Assembly: GCA_963797265.1 (NCBI GenBank)
Contig: CAWCOY010000003.1
Coordinates: 62,001-126,000 of the forward strand
Source: DASUPK01 sp963797265
Lineage (GTDB): Bacteria > Actinomycetota > Thermoleophilia > Solirubrobacterales > 70-9
Length of the DNA: 64,000 nt
Direction: 5' to 3'
This document shows positions 1 to 8,383 of this stretch, piece by piece. Position 1 is the first letter of the stretch, and each line of letters starts with the position of its first letter. The notes beneath the pieces are model-generated. The model did no database searches, had not been told where the DNA came from, and saw only the letters and a list, made by a program, of their open reading frames with translations. Made by a program: the position numbers and the translations under genes.

Positions 1-762
1 GACGGCATCCGCCGCGAGGCCGGGGACCAGGGTCACGCCGAGGTTCGACGCCACCAGGCCGAGCTTCGCCGTCCACTCGCGGGCGACGAAATCGACCCGA
101 GGCCGCCACCCCGCCCACTGCCAGGCTCCGAGAAGGGTGTCGTCGGCTTTGGCGGTCGCGGCGACCCAGCTTTCCGAGACGAGCTCGTCGATCTCGACGG
201 AGCGGCGGCGTGCCAGCCGGTGACCCGGGCCCACCGCCAGCAGCAGGGGGTCGTCCAGCAGGTGCTCGAGCGCGACCCGGCGATCGCCGGCGCGCGCGCT
301 TTCCGGGAGGAAGCCGACCACCGCAGCGTCGACGCCCCCCGAGCTCACCCGGCGGAGCTGGGACGGAGTGCTTCCCTCACGCAGCGAAACGTCGATGCCC
401 GGGCGCTGCTCGCGAAACGCCGCGAGAGCCCTCGGGAGCAAGGCCGCCGCCGCGGTCGGGAAGGCGCCGAGGCGCAGCCTGCCGGTCGCCGCCGCTGACA
501 GCCCTTCGAGGTCTCGGCGGGCCGCCTCGACCTCGTCGAGCACCGCTCCCGCGTGCCGGAGCAGCGCCCCGCCCGCGTCGGTCAGCGACACACCCCGGGC
601 CTGCCGCTCGAACAGCGGCGCCCCCGCGGCGTCCTCGAGCGCGGCGACCTGCCGCGAGATCGCCGACTGCGTGTAGCCCAGCGACTCGGCCGCACCCGTG
701 AACGTTCCCTGAGTGGCCACCTCCCGCAGGACCCGTAGGCCGGTGAGACTGAGATCAGCCAT
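1..762 (-). CDS. LysR-family transcriptional regulator (3' end beyond window)
   Basis: The frame is open from the ATG at 762 to the window edge, 254 codons, so the C-terminus is missing. The N-terminus (MADLSLTGLRVLREVATQG, then a TGAAESLGYTQSAISRQ helix-turn-helix) is a typical LysR DNA-binding domain. It is followed by the start of a periplasmic-binding-protein-like effector domain (GRLRLGAFPTAAAALLP). It is divergent from the small SnoaL-like gene at 856, and a perfect dyad overlaps its start codon, which suggests autoregulation and control of the neighbour. The effector is unknown. The domain pattern closely resembles that of the LysR gene at 62498-63406. Confidence 0.9.
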   Translation of the reverse strand, partial: MADLSLTGLRVLREVATQGTFTGAAESLGYTQSAISRQVAALEDAAGAPLFERQARGVSLTDAGGALLRHAGAVLDEVEAARRDLEGLSAAATGRLRLGAFPTAAAALLPRALAAFREQRPGIDVSLREGSTPSQLRRVSSGGVDAAVVGFLPESARAGDRRVALEHLLDDPLLLAVGPGHRLARRRSVEIDELVSESWVAATAKADDTLLGAWQWAGWRPRVDFVAREWTAKLGLVASNLGVTLVPGLAADAV

Positions 763-776
763 GCGTGTTACGCATG
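760..776. promoter_or_regulatory. Perfect dyad over the LysR start codon (candidate operator)
   Basis: CATGCGT, spacer GTT, ACGCATG: a perfect 7+3+7 inverted repeat that contains the ATG of the LysR gene (760-762 on the plus strand) and lies in the 93 bp divergent gap. Its geometry fits a LysR T-N11-A box. Function is inferred from position and symmetry only. Confidence 0.5.
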
Positions 777-855
777 GTAGCCGTGCAAGATACTCGCTTG
801 TGTAATGCCTGGCCCGGAGCTAGCTTTGCCGCACAAGCCACTGAGAGGAGATCAG

Positions 856-1272
856 ATGACAGCCGCGGAGAACAAGCGAATGATGCGGTCGATCTACGAG
901 GAGCTCGAGAGGGGCAACGGTGCGCCCTTCGTCGAGGCCCTGGCGCCGGACGTCCGCTGGACGATCAAGGGGAGTAGCGCCTGGTCGCGCACCTGGGAGG
1001 GTCTCGAGTCCGTGAGGGCTCGTCTGCTCGGTCCCCTGATGGCCCAGTTCGCAGACGGATACCGCGCCCGGGCGCTGCGGGTGCTGGCAGACGGCGACCA
1101 TGTTGTGATCGAATCCCGCGGCGATGCGACCACCAAGACCGGCAAGCCGTACCAGAACTCCTACTGCCTCGTGTTCCGTCTCGAGGGAGGGAAGGTGCGC
1201 GAGCTGAGCGAGTACTGCGACACCGAGTTGCTCACCGCGGCGCTCGCCCCACCGGAGCAGGCGGCGGCATGA
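856..1272 (+). CDS. SnoaL-like / NTF2-fold protein
   Basis: 138 residues from an ATG preceded by GAGAGGAG six bases upstream. An in-frame start at 805 exists, but without a ribosome-binding site. The pattern (FVEALAPDVRWTIKGSSAWSRTWEG, then a hydrophobic strand series ending CLVFRLEGGKVRELSEYCDTELL) is that of the SnoaL-like cone-shaped NTF2 fold, a family of small-molecule binding proteins and isomerases or cyclases. Substrate is unknown. It is divergent from a LysR gene and 7 bp upstream of purB, so it may be the LysR target. It has no obvious link to purine synthesis. Confidence 0.8.
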   Translation: MTAAENKRMMRSIYEELERGNGAPFVEALAPDVRWTIKGSSAWSRTWEGLESVRARLLGPLMAQFADGYRARALRVLADGDHVVIESRGDATTKTGKPYQNSYCLVFRLEGGKVRELSEYCDTELLTAALAPPEQAAA

Positions 1273-1279
1273 ACGCGCT

Positions 1280-2563
1280 GTGATCCCCCGCTACACACGT
1301 GAGGAGATCGGCGCCGTCTGGACGCAGCAGCGACGCATGGAGACCTGGCTTCAGGTCGAGCTGGCAGCCACCGATGCCTGGGCCGCGGAGGGGGTTGTCC
1401 CGGAGGAGGCGGCCAAGGCGTGCCGCGAGCGCGCCTCCTTCACCGTGGAGGCGGTCGAGGAGCGCGAGCGGACCACGGGCCACGACGTGGCTGCTTTCGT
1501 CGACGTCGTCTCGGATTCGATCGGGGAGGAGGGGCGCTGGCTGCACTACGGTCTCACCTCCTCTGACGTCCTCGACACCGCGCTGGCCCTCCAGCTCCGG
1601 GATGCCGGGGAGATCATCCTGCGGGGTGCTAGGGCGTACCGCGACGCGCTGGTGGACAGAGCCCGGGAGTTCGCGGACACACTCTGCGTGGGCCGGACGC
1701 ACGGCGTCCACGCCGAGCCGACCACCTTCGGACTGCGGCTGGCGAGCTTCGCCTTCGAGGCCGACCGCAACCTCCACCGGCTTGAGAACGCCTTCGAGCA
1801 GGCGGCCATCGGCAATCTCTCCGGGGCGGTCGGGACCTACGCCTCGGTACAACCGTCGGTCGAGGCCAGGGTGATGGCGACGCTCGGGCTCACCGCCGAG
1901 GACGTCTCCACGCAGGTCGTCCCGCGCGACCGGCACGCGGTAGTCATCGCCAGGATCGCGATCGCCGGCGCCGGCCTCGAGCGCTTCGCGACCGAGATCC
2001 GCAACCTCCAGCGCACCGAGGTCAGGGAGGTGGAGGAGCCGTTCGGAGCGGGCCAGAAGGGCTCGTCGGCGATGCCCCACAAGCGCAACCCGATCCTCGC
2101 GGAGCGGCTCTGCGGCCTGGCCCGGGTGCTGCGCGGCTACTCGCAGGTCGGCCTGGAGAACGTGGCGCTGTGGCACGAGCGGGACATCTCGCACTCCGGC
2201 GCCGAGCGGGTGGTGATTCCCGATGCCACGATCGCGCTCGACTACATGCAGCACATCGCTATCCGGATCGTCGAGGGGATGACCGTCCATACGGAGCGCA
2301 TGCGAGAGAACATCGAGCTCACCCACGGCGCGCTCTTCAGCCAGCGCGCGCTGACCGCACTGGTCGAATCCGGAATGAGCCGCGACGACGCCTATCGGGT
2401 CGTCCAGGAGTCGGCACAGCGAGCCTGGGACGAGGGAACGAGCTTCCGCGAGCTGATCGCAGCGTCCGCACCTCAGCTGAATCTCGAGGAGGTCTTCAAT
2501 TACGACGCCTATCTCGAGCACGTCCCGGAGGTGATGGCACGGCTGGATAGGCTTGAGCGGTGA
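1280..2563 (+). CDS. purB: Adenylosuccinate lyase
   Basis: 427 residues. It catalyses two fumarate eliminations: SAICAR to AICAR, and adenylosuccinate to AMP. The fumarate-lyase superfamily signature GSSAMPHKRNP is at residues 261-271 in the mobile catalytic loop, and the RTHG motif with the catalytic histidine is near residue 141. Length matches the short bacterial PurB class. The start is GTG at 1280; the end overlaps the next start by 4 bp (GTGA). It opens a tightly packed run purB, thioredoxin-like gene, purC, purS, purQ, purL, which is probably largely co-transcribed. Confidence 0.97.
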   Translation: MIPRYTREEIGAVWTQQRRMETWLQVELAATDAWAAEGVVPEEAAKACRERASFTVEAVEERERTTGHDVAAFVDVVSDSIGEEGRWLHYGLTSSDVLDTALALQLRDAGEIILRGARAYRDALVDRAREFADTLCVGRTHGVHAEPTTFGLRLASFAFEADRNLHRLENAFEQAAIGNLSGAVGTYASVQPSVEARVMATLGLTAEDVSTQVVPRDRHAVVIARIAIAGAGLERFATEIRNLQRTEVREVEEPFGAGQKGSSAMPHKRNPILAERLCGLARVLRGYSQVGLENVALWHERDISHSGAERVVIPDATIALDYMQHIAIRIVEGMTVHTERMRENIELTHGALFSQRALTALVESGMSRDDAYRVVQESAQRAWDEGTSFRELIAASAPQLNLEEVFNYDAYLEHVPEVMARLDRLER

Positions 2564-2865
2564 TCCTCTACACGTGCGGGCAGAAGAAGTCCTTCGCCTC
2601 CCTGGGGCACGCCTGTGGGCGGGCCGCCAGGGCGCTCGACGAGGCCGGCTACGAGTACGAGATCCGCGATCTCCCGGGCTACCGGCTGATGCCGTGGACC
2701 TGGGGAGACCGGCGAAGCGGGCGGGAGGAGGTCCGCGAGCTGACCGGGCAGATCAACCTGCCGGTACTGGTGCTCGACGAAGGCAAGACCGTGGTCGGCT
2801 CGGGCAAGATCGCCGGCTGGGCGAAGGCCCACCCCGCCTATCAGCCGGAGGTCGGCGGCGGATGA
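2560..2865 (+). CDS. Glutaredoxin/GST-N-like thioredoxin-fold protein
   Basis: 101 residues, overlapping purB by 4 bp and purC by 4 bp, hence translationally coupled to both. It begins MILYTCGQKKSF and contains an INLPVLVLDEGKTVVGSGKI segment, which matches the beta-alpha-beta plus cis-Pro (LPVL) signature of glutaredoxin and glutathione S-transferase N-terminal domains. Only one cysteine lies at the usual active-site position (TCGQKK, not CxxC), so a monothiol role is possible. Its place inside a purine operon is unexplained. Confidence 0.75.
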   Translation: MILYTCGQKKSFASLGHACGRAARALDEAGYEYEIRDLPGYRLMPWTWGDRRSGREEVRELTGQINLPVLVLDEGKTVVGSGKIAGWAKAHPAYQPEVGGG

Positions 2866-3716
2866 CCACCTCGCTGGCCGACCTTAAGCACCACGGCTCG
2901 GGCAAGGTCCGGGAGATCTACGAGGACGACGGCGAGCTGATCATGGTCGCCTCCGATCGGATCTCGGTCTACGACGTGATCCTGCCGACCGAGATTCCCG
3001 ACAAGGGCAAGGTCCTGACCCAGATGTCGCTCTTCTGGTTCGAGCTGACGGGCGACATCGTGCCCAACCACTTCATCTCCGAGGACGTCCCTCCCGAGGC
3101 GGCGGGCCGGGGCATGCGGGTCAGCAAGCTCGAGATGTACCCGATCGAGTGCGTCGTGCGCGGCTACCTCTCGGGCTCGGGGTGGCGCGAGTACCAGGAG
3201 ACCAGCGCCGTCTGCGGGATCGAGCTGCCGGCCGGCCTGCAGGAGTCCGAGAAGCTGCGTGAGCCGATCTTCACTCCGGCCACCAAGGCGGCGCTCGGCG
3301 AGCATGACGAGAACATCGACTTCGACCGGGCCGCGGAGCTCATCGGCGACCTGCACCTGATGGAGGAGCTGCGCCGGATCTCGATCGAGATCTACCGGCG
3401 CGCCGCCGACCATGCCGCGGAGCGGGGAATCATCGTCGCGGACACCAAGTTCGAGTTCGGCAGCTCGCCCGGCGCCGAGATCGTTCTCGGCGACGAGGTC
3501 CTCACCCCCGATTCGTCGCGATTCTGGCCCTCCGACGACTACGAGCCCGGCCGCTCACAGCCTTCATTCGACAAGCAGTACGTCCGGGACTACTCGGACT
3601 CCGTCGGCTGGGACCACACGCCGCCCGGGCCAGAGCTGCCGGACGAGGTCGTCCAGAACACCCGGGCGAAGTACGTCGAGGCCTACGAACAGATCACCGG
3701 CCGCACACTCGACTAG
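2862..3716 (+). CDS. purC: SAICAR synthase
   Basis: Phosphoribosylaminoimidazole-succinocarboxamide synthase, 284 residues from ATG 2862 (ATGA overlap with the preceding stop). It joins CAIR and aspartate using ATP. Family features: GSGKVREIYE near the N-terminus (ATP-binding loop), MVASDRISVYDVILPTEIPDKG, and the YPIECVVRGYLSGSGW stretch. IIVADTKFEFG is followed by the VLGDEVLTPDSSRFW strand that closes the active site. Length is typical of the longer SAICAR synthase class. A 42 bp gap separates it from purS. Confidence 0.97.
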   Translation: MTTSLADLKHHGSGKVREIYEDDGELIMVASDRISVYDVILPTEIPDKGKVLTQMSLFWFELTGDIVPNHFISEDVPPEAAGRGMRVSKLEMYPIECVVRGYLSGSGWREYQETSAVCGIELPAGLQESEKLREPIFTPATKAALGEHDENIDFDRAAELIGDLHLMEELRRISIEIYRRAADHAAERGIIVADTKFEFGSSPGAEIVLGDEVLTPDSSRFWPSDDYEPGRSQPSFDKQYVRDYSDSVGWDHTPPGPELPDEVVQNTRAKYVEAYEQITGRTLD

Positions 3717-3746
3717 TCACGTGCTCGGTCGCTCCTCGGCCGCTTG

Positions 3747-3752
3747 TACGCT
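3747..3752 (+). promoter_or_regulatory. -10 box of a probable leaderless purS promoter
   Basis: TACGCT followed by exactly six bases and then the purS GTG at 3759. With a normal -10 to start-point distance, the transcript would begin at or next to the start codon, so purSQL may have a promoter of its own inside the pur cluster. Confidence 0.5.
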
Positions 3753-3758
3753 GACCGA

Positions 3759-4013
3759 GTGAAGGCGAAGGTCCTGATCCGCCCCAAGGAGGGCATCCTC
3801 GATCCGCAGGGGAAGGCCGTGGAGCGGGCGCTCCCGGCGCTCGGCTTCGAGGGGATCCACGACGTGCGGGTGGGGAGGCTCGTCGAACTGGAGGTCGACG
3901 ATCCCGAGAAGCTCGACTCGCTCAGCGAGAAGCTGCTCGCCAATCCGCTCATCGAGGATTACGAGATCGTGATCGAAGAGGGTTCGTCCGGCAATGGGGG
4001 AGGGCCGGCGTGA
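3759..4013 (+). CDS. purS: FGAM synthase subunit PurS
   Basis: 84 residues from GTG 3759 (an upstream TTG at 3744 is possible, but the promoter box lies between them). PurS bridges PurL and PurQ in the three-subunit formylglycinamidine ribonucleotide synthase and helps channel ammonia. The sequence KAKVLIRPKEGILDPQGKAV is the PurS hallmark, followed by a strand-helix-strand fold ending YEIVIEE. It overlaps purQ by 4 bp. Confidence 0.95.
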   Translation: MKAKVLIRPKEGILDPQGKAVERALPALGFEGIHDVRVGRLVELEVDDPEKLDSLSEKLLANPLIEDYEIVIEEGSSGNGGGPA

Positions 4014-4705
4014 TCGGGGTGATCCAGTTCCCCGGCTCCTGCGACGAGCGGGACGCGCTCGCCGCGGTCGAACGCGTGGGCGACGGCCGGCTGGTCTGGC
4101 ACGAGGAGACGGACCTCTCGGATCTGGACGGGGTCGTCATCCCGGGCGGTTTCTCCTACGGGGACTACCTCCGCGCCGGTGCGATCGCGCGCTTCTCCCC
4201 GGCGATGGAGGCGGTGGCGCGTTTCGCGGCCGAGGGCGGGCCGGTGCTGGGCATCTGCAATGGCTTCCAGGTCCTCTGCGAGGCGGGGCTACTGCCGGGC
4301 GCGCTGTTGCCGAACGAGGGTCTGCGCTTCGTCTGCCGGCAGGTCACCTTGGTGGCCGAGGACTTCAATGGCCCGTTCGCGACTGACCTCCGAGAGGGCG
4401 ACCGCCTCTCGATCCCGATCAAGCACATGAGCGGTCGCTTCTTCGCGCCCGACGACGAGCTCGACCGGCTTGAGGCCGACGGGCGGATCGCGTTCCGCTA
4501 CGCGTCCGGCGAGAACCCGAACGGCAGCGTTCGCGACGTAGCCGGGGTGGTCAGCGAGGCGGGCAACGTGCTGGGCCTGATGCCGCATCCCGAGCACGCG
4601 GTCGATCCGCTGACGGGCTCCGACGATGGCCTCGCACTCTTCCGCGCGCTGGACCATGACATCACGGGTCGCGCTGACGCGCGCCCTCGCGTCTCGGCGG
4701 CGTGA
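4010..4705 (+). CDS. purQ: FGAM synthase glutaminase subunit PurQ
   Basis: 231 residues. Class I glutamine amidotransferase that supplies ammonia to PurL. The nucleophile is Cys83 in GICNGFQ, and the catalytic His/Glu pair is in LMPHPEHAVDP. GVIPGGFSYGDYLRAG-type residues follow the first strand. The last 16 residues (from His216, HDITGRADARPR onward) are encoded by a palindromic repeat also found elsewhere in this window, and look like an acquired tail rather than family sequence. Overlaps purL by 4 bp. Confidence 0.96.
   Translation: MIGVIQFPGSCDERDALAAVERVGDGRLVWHEETDLSDLDGVVIPGGFSYGDYLRAGAIARFSPAMEAVARFAAEGGPVLGICNGFQVLCEAGLLPGALLPNEGLRFVCRQVTLVAEDFNGPFATDLREGDRLSIPIKHMSGRFFAPDDELDRLEADGRIAFRYASGENPNGSVRDVAGVVSEAGNVLGLMPHPEHAVDPLTGSDDGLALFRALDHDITGRADARPRVSAA
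4656..4695 (+). repeat. Palindromic element copy 1 (within purQ 3' end)
   Basis: Hairpin core: GGG (4666-4668), unpaired T, CGCGC, loop TGAC, GCGCG, CCC (4884 is not meant; CCC is 4684-4686), then TCGC. It is preceded by ATGACATCAC, close to the ATGAAAC flank of the other copies. It encodes PurQ residues 216-229. It differs from the copy in the E2 gene at one position across the 25-base core. Confidence 0.8.
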
Positions 4706-6951
4706 CGTCCACCGCCGAGCTACCCGGCGTCGAGCAGGCCGTCGAGCTGGGCCTGACCGAGGCCGAGTACCAGAGCATCGTCGAGGTGATCGGGCGGGCG
4801 CCGAATCAGGTCGAGCTGGCGATGTTCTCGTTGCTCTGGTCCGAGCACTGCGCCTACAAGCACTCGCGCAACCTGCTCGGCCGCCTGCCGACCGAGGGAG
4901 AGCGGGTGGTCATGGGTCCGGGCGAAAACGCCGGCGCCGTCGACGTCGGCAACGGGCACGCCGTTGCCTTCAAGGTCGAGTCACACAACCACCCGAGCGC
5001 GGTCGAGCCGTTCCAGGGGGCCGCCACCGGTGTCGGGGGCATCATGCGGGACGTGTTCGCGATCGGGGCTCGCCCGATCGCCGTGCTCGACTCATTGCGC
5101 TTCGGGGAGCCGTCCTCCGAGCGGTCGCGATACCTGTTCGAGGGGGCGGTCGCCGGAATCGGGCACTACGGCAACTCGATCGGGGTGCCGACCGTCGGCG
5201 GCGAGGTGTACTTCGAGCCGTCGTACGAGCACAACTGCCTGGTCAACGCGATGTGCGTGGGCCTCGCCCGCACCGACGAGATGATCCGCTCGGCCGCGGC
5301 GGGCCCGGGCAACCTGCTGGTGATCATGGGCGCTTCGACGGGCCGCGACGGGATCGGCGGCGCCTCGGTGCTGGCCTCGGCAGAGCTGGAGGCCGGGGAC
5401 GACTCGAAGCGGCCCAGCGTCCAGATCGGGGACCCGTTCGAGGAGTCGAAGCTGCTCGAGTGTTGCCTGGAGTTGCTTGGGCGCGACCTGCTGGTGTCAC
5501 TTCAGGATCTCGGCGCCGCCGGGCTGACCTCCTCCGCCGGTGAGATGGCGTCCAAGGGCGGCGTCGGCATCGACATCGACGTGGCGCGCGTTCCCCTGCG
5601 CGAAGCCGACCTCGAGCCCTTCGAGGTAATGATCTCCGAGTCCCAGGAGCGGATGCTGGCGGTGGTGGAGCCATCGAAGCTCGACGAGGTCGTCGCGGCC
5701 TGCGAGCGCTGGCAGACCGGCGCCGCCGCGATCGGCGAGGTGACCGACACCGGGCGCCTCAGGGTGCTCGACGACGGCGTCGAGGTAGGGGACGTCCCCG
5801 TTTCCGCCCTGGTCGATGAGTGTCCCCTCTACGACCTCGAGCCCGAGGAACCGGCGGGCTGGATGTACGGCAATGCCGAGACGCTTGGGGAGCTGGTCGT
5901 GCTCGGCGCCGGGCGCTCGGCCGACCCGGGGGATCCCTCGGCGATCCTCTGCGCGCTGCTCGCGTCTGCAAATGTCGCGTCGAAGCGCTGGGCGTTCGAG
6001 CAGTACGACTCGGTCGTCGGCTCACGGACCGTGCGGAGGCCGGAGGACGCGGACGCGGCGGTACTGATGTTGCCCGAGTCAGGTCGGGCGATCGCCGTGG
6101 CGATCGACGGGAACGGGCGGCGGGTCGCCTGTGACCCGTATGCCGGAGCGGTCGAGGCGGTGCTCGAGTGCGCCCAGAACCTGGCCTGTTCAGGCGCCGA
6201 GCCACTCGGCTTGACCAACTGCCTCAACTTCGGCAATCCGGAGAAGCCGAACGTCGCCTGGCAGCTCGACCGGGCGGTGCTCGGCCTGGCCGACGCGTGC
6301 CTCGGGCTCCGGATTCCGGTGGTGGGCGGCAACGTCTCGCTCTACAACGAGACCGAGCACGGCCCGATCTATCCGTCGCCGGTCGTCGGGTTGGTGGGCG
6401 AGCTGCCCGACCCGGCGCGGACCCCTGGAATTGCGCCCTCCGAGGGCGATCGCCTGATCCTGGTGGGACCCTGCGCCCCCTCGCTAGCCGGCTCGGAACT
6501 GGCCAAGCAGCGAGGCGAGCTCGACGCCGGGCTGCCCCAGCCCGACATCGGCGCAGTCGCCGCGGCGCTCTCCTTCGTGCGGCAGGCGGTGCGTGACGGA
6601 CTTGCCACGGCCGCTCACGACGTCAGCGACGGCGGGCTCGCCTGCGCGCTCGCGGAGATGGCGATCGCGGCAGGCTCGGGGATCGAGGCCGACCTCGATC
6701 CGCTCGTCGAGCTGCGCGGCGGCTCCGGAGAGTCATGTCTGTTTGGGGAGGGACCTGGCGGAATCGTCCTCGGCGTTGCGGGTGAGCGGGTAGCTGAGCT
6801 CTTACAGGCCGCCGACCGGGCCGGCGTCGAGGCGCTTGAGGTCGGCGCGGTCGGTGGGGATCGGCTGGATTTCTCGGCTGCGGAGCGCGACGTCTCGGTG
6901 GCGCTGGCGGACGCGGAGCGGGCCTGGCGCTCCCTCCCCGCGCGGCTCTAG
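4702..6951 (+). CDS. purL: FGAM synthase large subunit PurL
   Basis: 749 residues, the small-type PurL that works with PurS and PurQ; it converts FGAR to FGAM with ATP and PurQ-derived ammonia. Features include YKHSRNLL near the N-terminus, GPGENAGAVDVGNG, the catalytic HNHPSAVEPFQGAATGVGG segment, and two AIRS-like halves with repeated phosphate loops (QDLGAAGLTSSAGEMASKGG; AAHDVSDGGLACALAEM). Start GTG 4702 overlaps purQ. It ends the purBCSQL run; a short gap leads into a pseudogene. Confidence 0.97.
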   Translation: MTSTAELPGVEQAVELGLTEAEYQSIVEVIGRAPNQVELAMFSLLWSEHCAYKHSRNLLGRLPTEGERVVMGPGENAGAVDVGNGHAVAFKVESHNHPSAVEPFQGAATGVGGIMRDVFAIGARPIAVLDSLRFGEPSSERSRYLFEGAVAGIGHYGNSIGVPTVGGEVYFEPSYEHNCLVNAMCVGLARTDEMIRSAAAGPGNLLVIMGASTGRDGIGGASVLASAELEAGDDSKRPSVQIGDPFEESKLLECCLELLGRDLLVSLQDLGAAGLTSSAGEMASKGGVGIDIDVARVPLREADLEPFEVMISESQERMLAVVEPSKLDEVVAACERWQTGAAAIGEVTDTGRLRVLDDGVEVGDVPVSALVDECPLYDLEPEEPAGWMYGNAETLGELVVLGAGRSADPGDPSAILCALLASANVASKRWAFEQYDSVVGSRTVRRPEDADAAVLMLPESGRAIAVAIDGNGRRVACDPYAGAVEAVLECAQNLACSGAEPLGLTNCLNFGNPEKPNVAWQLDRAVLGLADACLGLRIPVVGGNVSLYNETEHGPIYPSPVVGLVGELPDPARTPGIAPSEGDRLILVGPCAPSLAGSELAKQRGELDAGLPQPDIGAVAAALSFVRQAVRDGLATAAHDVSDGGLACALAEMAIAAGSGIEADLDPLVELRGGSGESCLFGEGPGGIVLGVAGERVAELLQAADRAGVEALEVGAVGGDRLDFSAAERDVSVALADAERAWRSLPARL

Positions 6952-6981
6952 TTTCAGGTGAATACCGGGCGCATGGCCGGG

Positions 6982-6987
6982 TAGGAT
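6982..6987 (+). promoter_or_regulatory. -10 box of a probable leaderless promoter (pseudogene)
   Basis: TAGGAT, six bases, then the GTG at 6994 of the decayed beta-propeller gene. The same geometry as at purS and pdhA. Confidence 0.45.
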
Positions 6988-6993
6988 CGGGGC

Positions 6994-8298
6994 GTGTTCG
7001 GGCGACGGCTCTCGCATGCCGGCCACTCGCACGGCGCTGGTCACGCACACCCGCTGCGGAGGAAGGTGGTCCTCACGATCGTGGCTGCGGCAGTTCTCGC
7101 GGCCCTCGCCCTCCTGATCGCGCCGCCGCATGCCCACGGGAACTTCGTTTACTGGGCCAACGACAATCAGACGAGCATCGGGCGGGGGAAAATCAACGGA
7201 ACCGGCGCGAACAACAACTTCATCACCGGCGTCGATGGCGTGCACGGCGTTGCCATCGACTCCTAATTCATCTACTGGACAAGACTCAGCAACGGGACGA
7301 GCTCCATCGGCCGCGCCAACCTCGACGGCTCGGGCGTGAACAACCAGTTCATCACTGCCAACGTGACGGCCCCGACCTCCGTCACTGTGAGCTCCTCGGC
7401 GATCTACTGGACGAACGAGGTGGGTATGGGCGGGACCTCGATCGGCCGCGCCAGCCTGGATGGCAGCTACCCCAACCCCAACTTCATCGACGGCCCAGTC
7501 AATACCTGCGGGCTGGCTGGCCGCCGACTCGAGCTTCCTCTACTTCCTCGGCGATGCCACGCGCATCGGCCGGGCGGGCCTCGACGGGGCTGGAGTGGAT
7601 CGCACCTTCATTGCGATTCCCGACCACTTCTGTGGCGTCGCCGTTGACCCCACCTTCCTCTACTGGAGTCGCGGCTCGGTCGGGGCGGTCGGCCGCGTCC
7701 CGGTGGGCGGCGGCACCACGCAGGACAGCTTCGTTCCGACCGGTACGACGACCGGCGGTCCATGTGGTGTCGCCACCAACTCGCAGAACCTCTTCTGGGG
7801 TAACCAGGAGGCGAAGACGATCGGGCGCTCGAACATCGACGGTGGCTTGCCGAATCCAACATTCATCCCAGGGCCCACAAACCCCTGCCAGGTCGCCGCG
7901 GCGCCCTCCAACAAGATCACCGTCAACTCGATAGCGAAAAAGAAGAAGAAGGGCACCGCGATCATCAACGCCAAGGTCCCGGCCCGGGTCAGGTGACGCT
8001 GAACCAAACCAACACGCCGCCCGACGTCAACGCCACCGAGGCCGGCGTCAAGCAGGTCGGCCTGACGCTCACCCAGGCCTCCCCCTTCCCGCTGGCCGTG
8101 AAGCCGGTGGGGAAGACGGCGAAAAAGCTCAAGAAGCAGATCAAGAAGCAGCTGAGAAAGAAGCGCAAGGCGAAGGCCAAGGCGAACGTGACCGCGTTCA
8201 TCCACTTCGTCCCCGCCGGCGTCGCGGGCGTTCCGAACACGCAGCAGGTAAGCGTCACGCTGGTCAAACAGGCCAAGAAGAAAAAGGGGAAGAAGTAG
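6994..8298 (+). pseudogene. Broken secreted YWTD-type beta-propeller protein
   Basis: The reading frame is recoverable end to end but has three lesions. It starts GTG 6994 with a His-rich N-terminus, a membrane or signal segment (VVLTIVAAAVLAALALLIA), then repeated units of the form F-YW(A/T)N...SIGR-NLDGSGVNNxFI, which are propeller blades like those of LDL-receptor YWTD domains. Lesions: an in-frame TAA at 7264-7266 just before FIYW; a tandem CTGG duplication at 7513-7520 that shifts the frame (removing one CTGG restores CGLAADSSFLYF); and a probable one-base loss near 7978-7987 (adding a G restores VPGPGQVTLN). The tail is extremely Lys-rich, as in other secreted proteins I associate with this lineage. 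Recent decay is likely; assembly error is possible but would need three events. Confidence 0.85.
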
Positions 8299-8383
8299 GC
8301 CCGGCTGTCTAGGTCCCTGCAAATCGCCGCATTTTGGGCGAGCCAGCGTCCCGGGCCGCGCCGCACCCGCTGCTACCCTGGCC

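Noticed and set aside
805..855. Earlier start for the SnoaL-like gene
   Set aside because: The extra 17 codons are in frame but have no ribosome-binding site, while ATG 856 has a good one.
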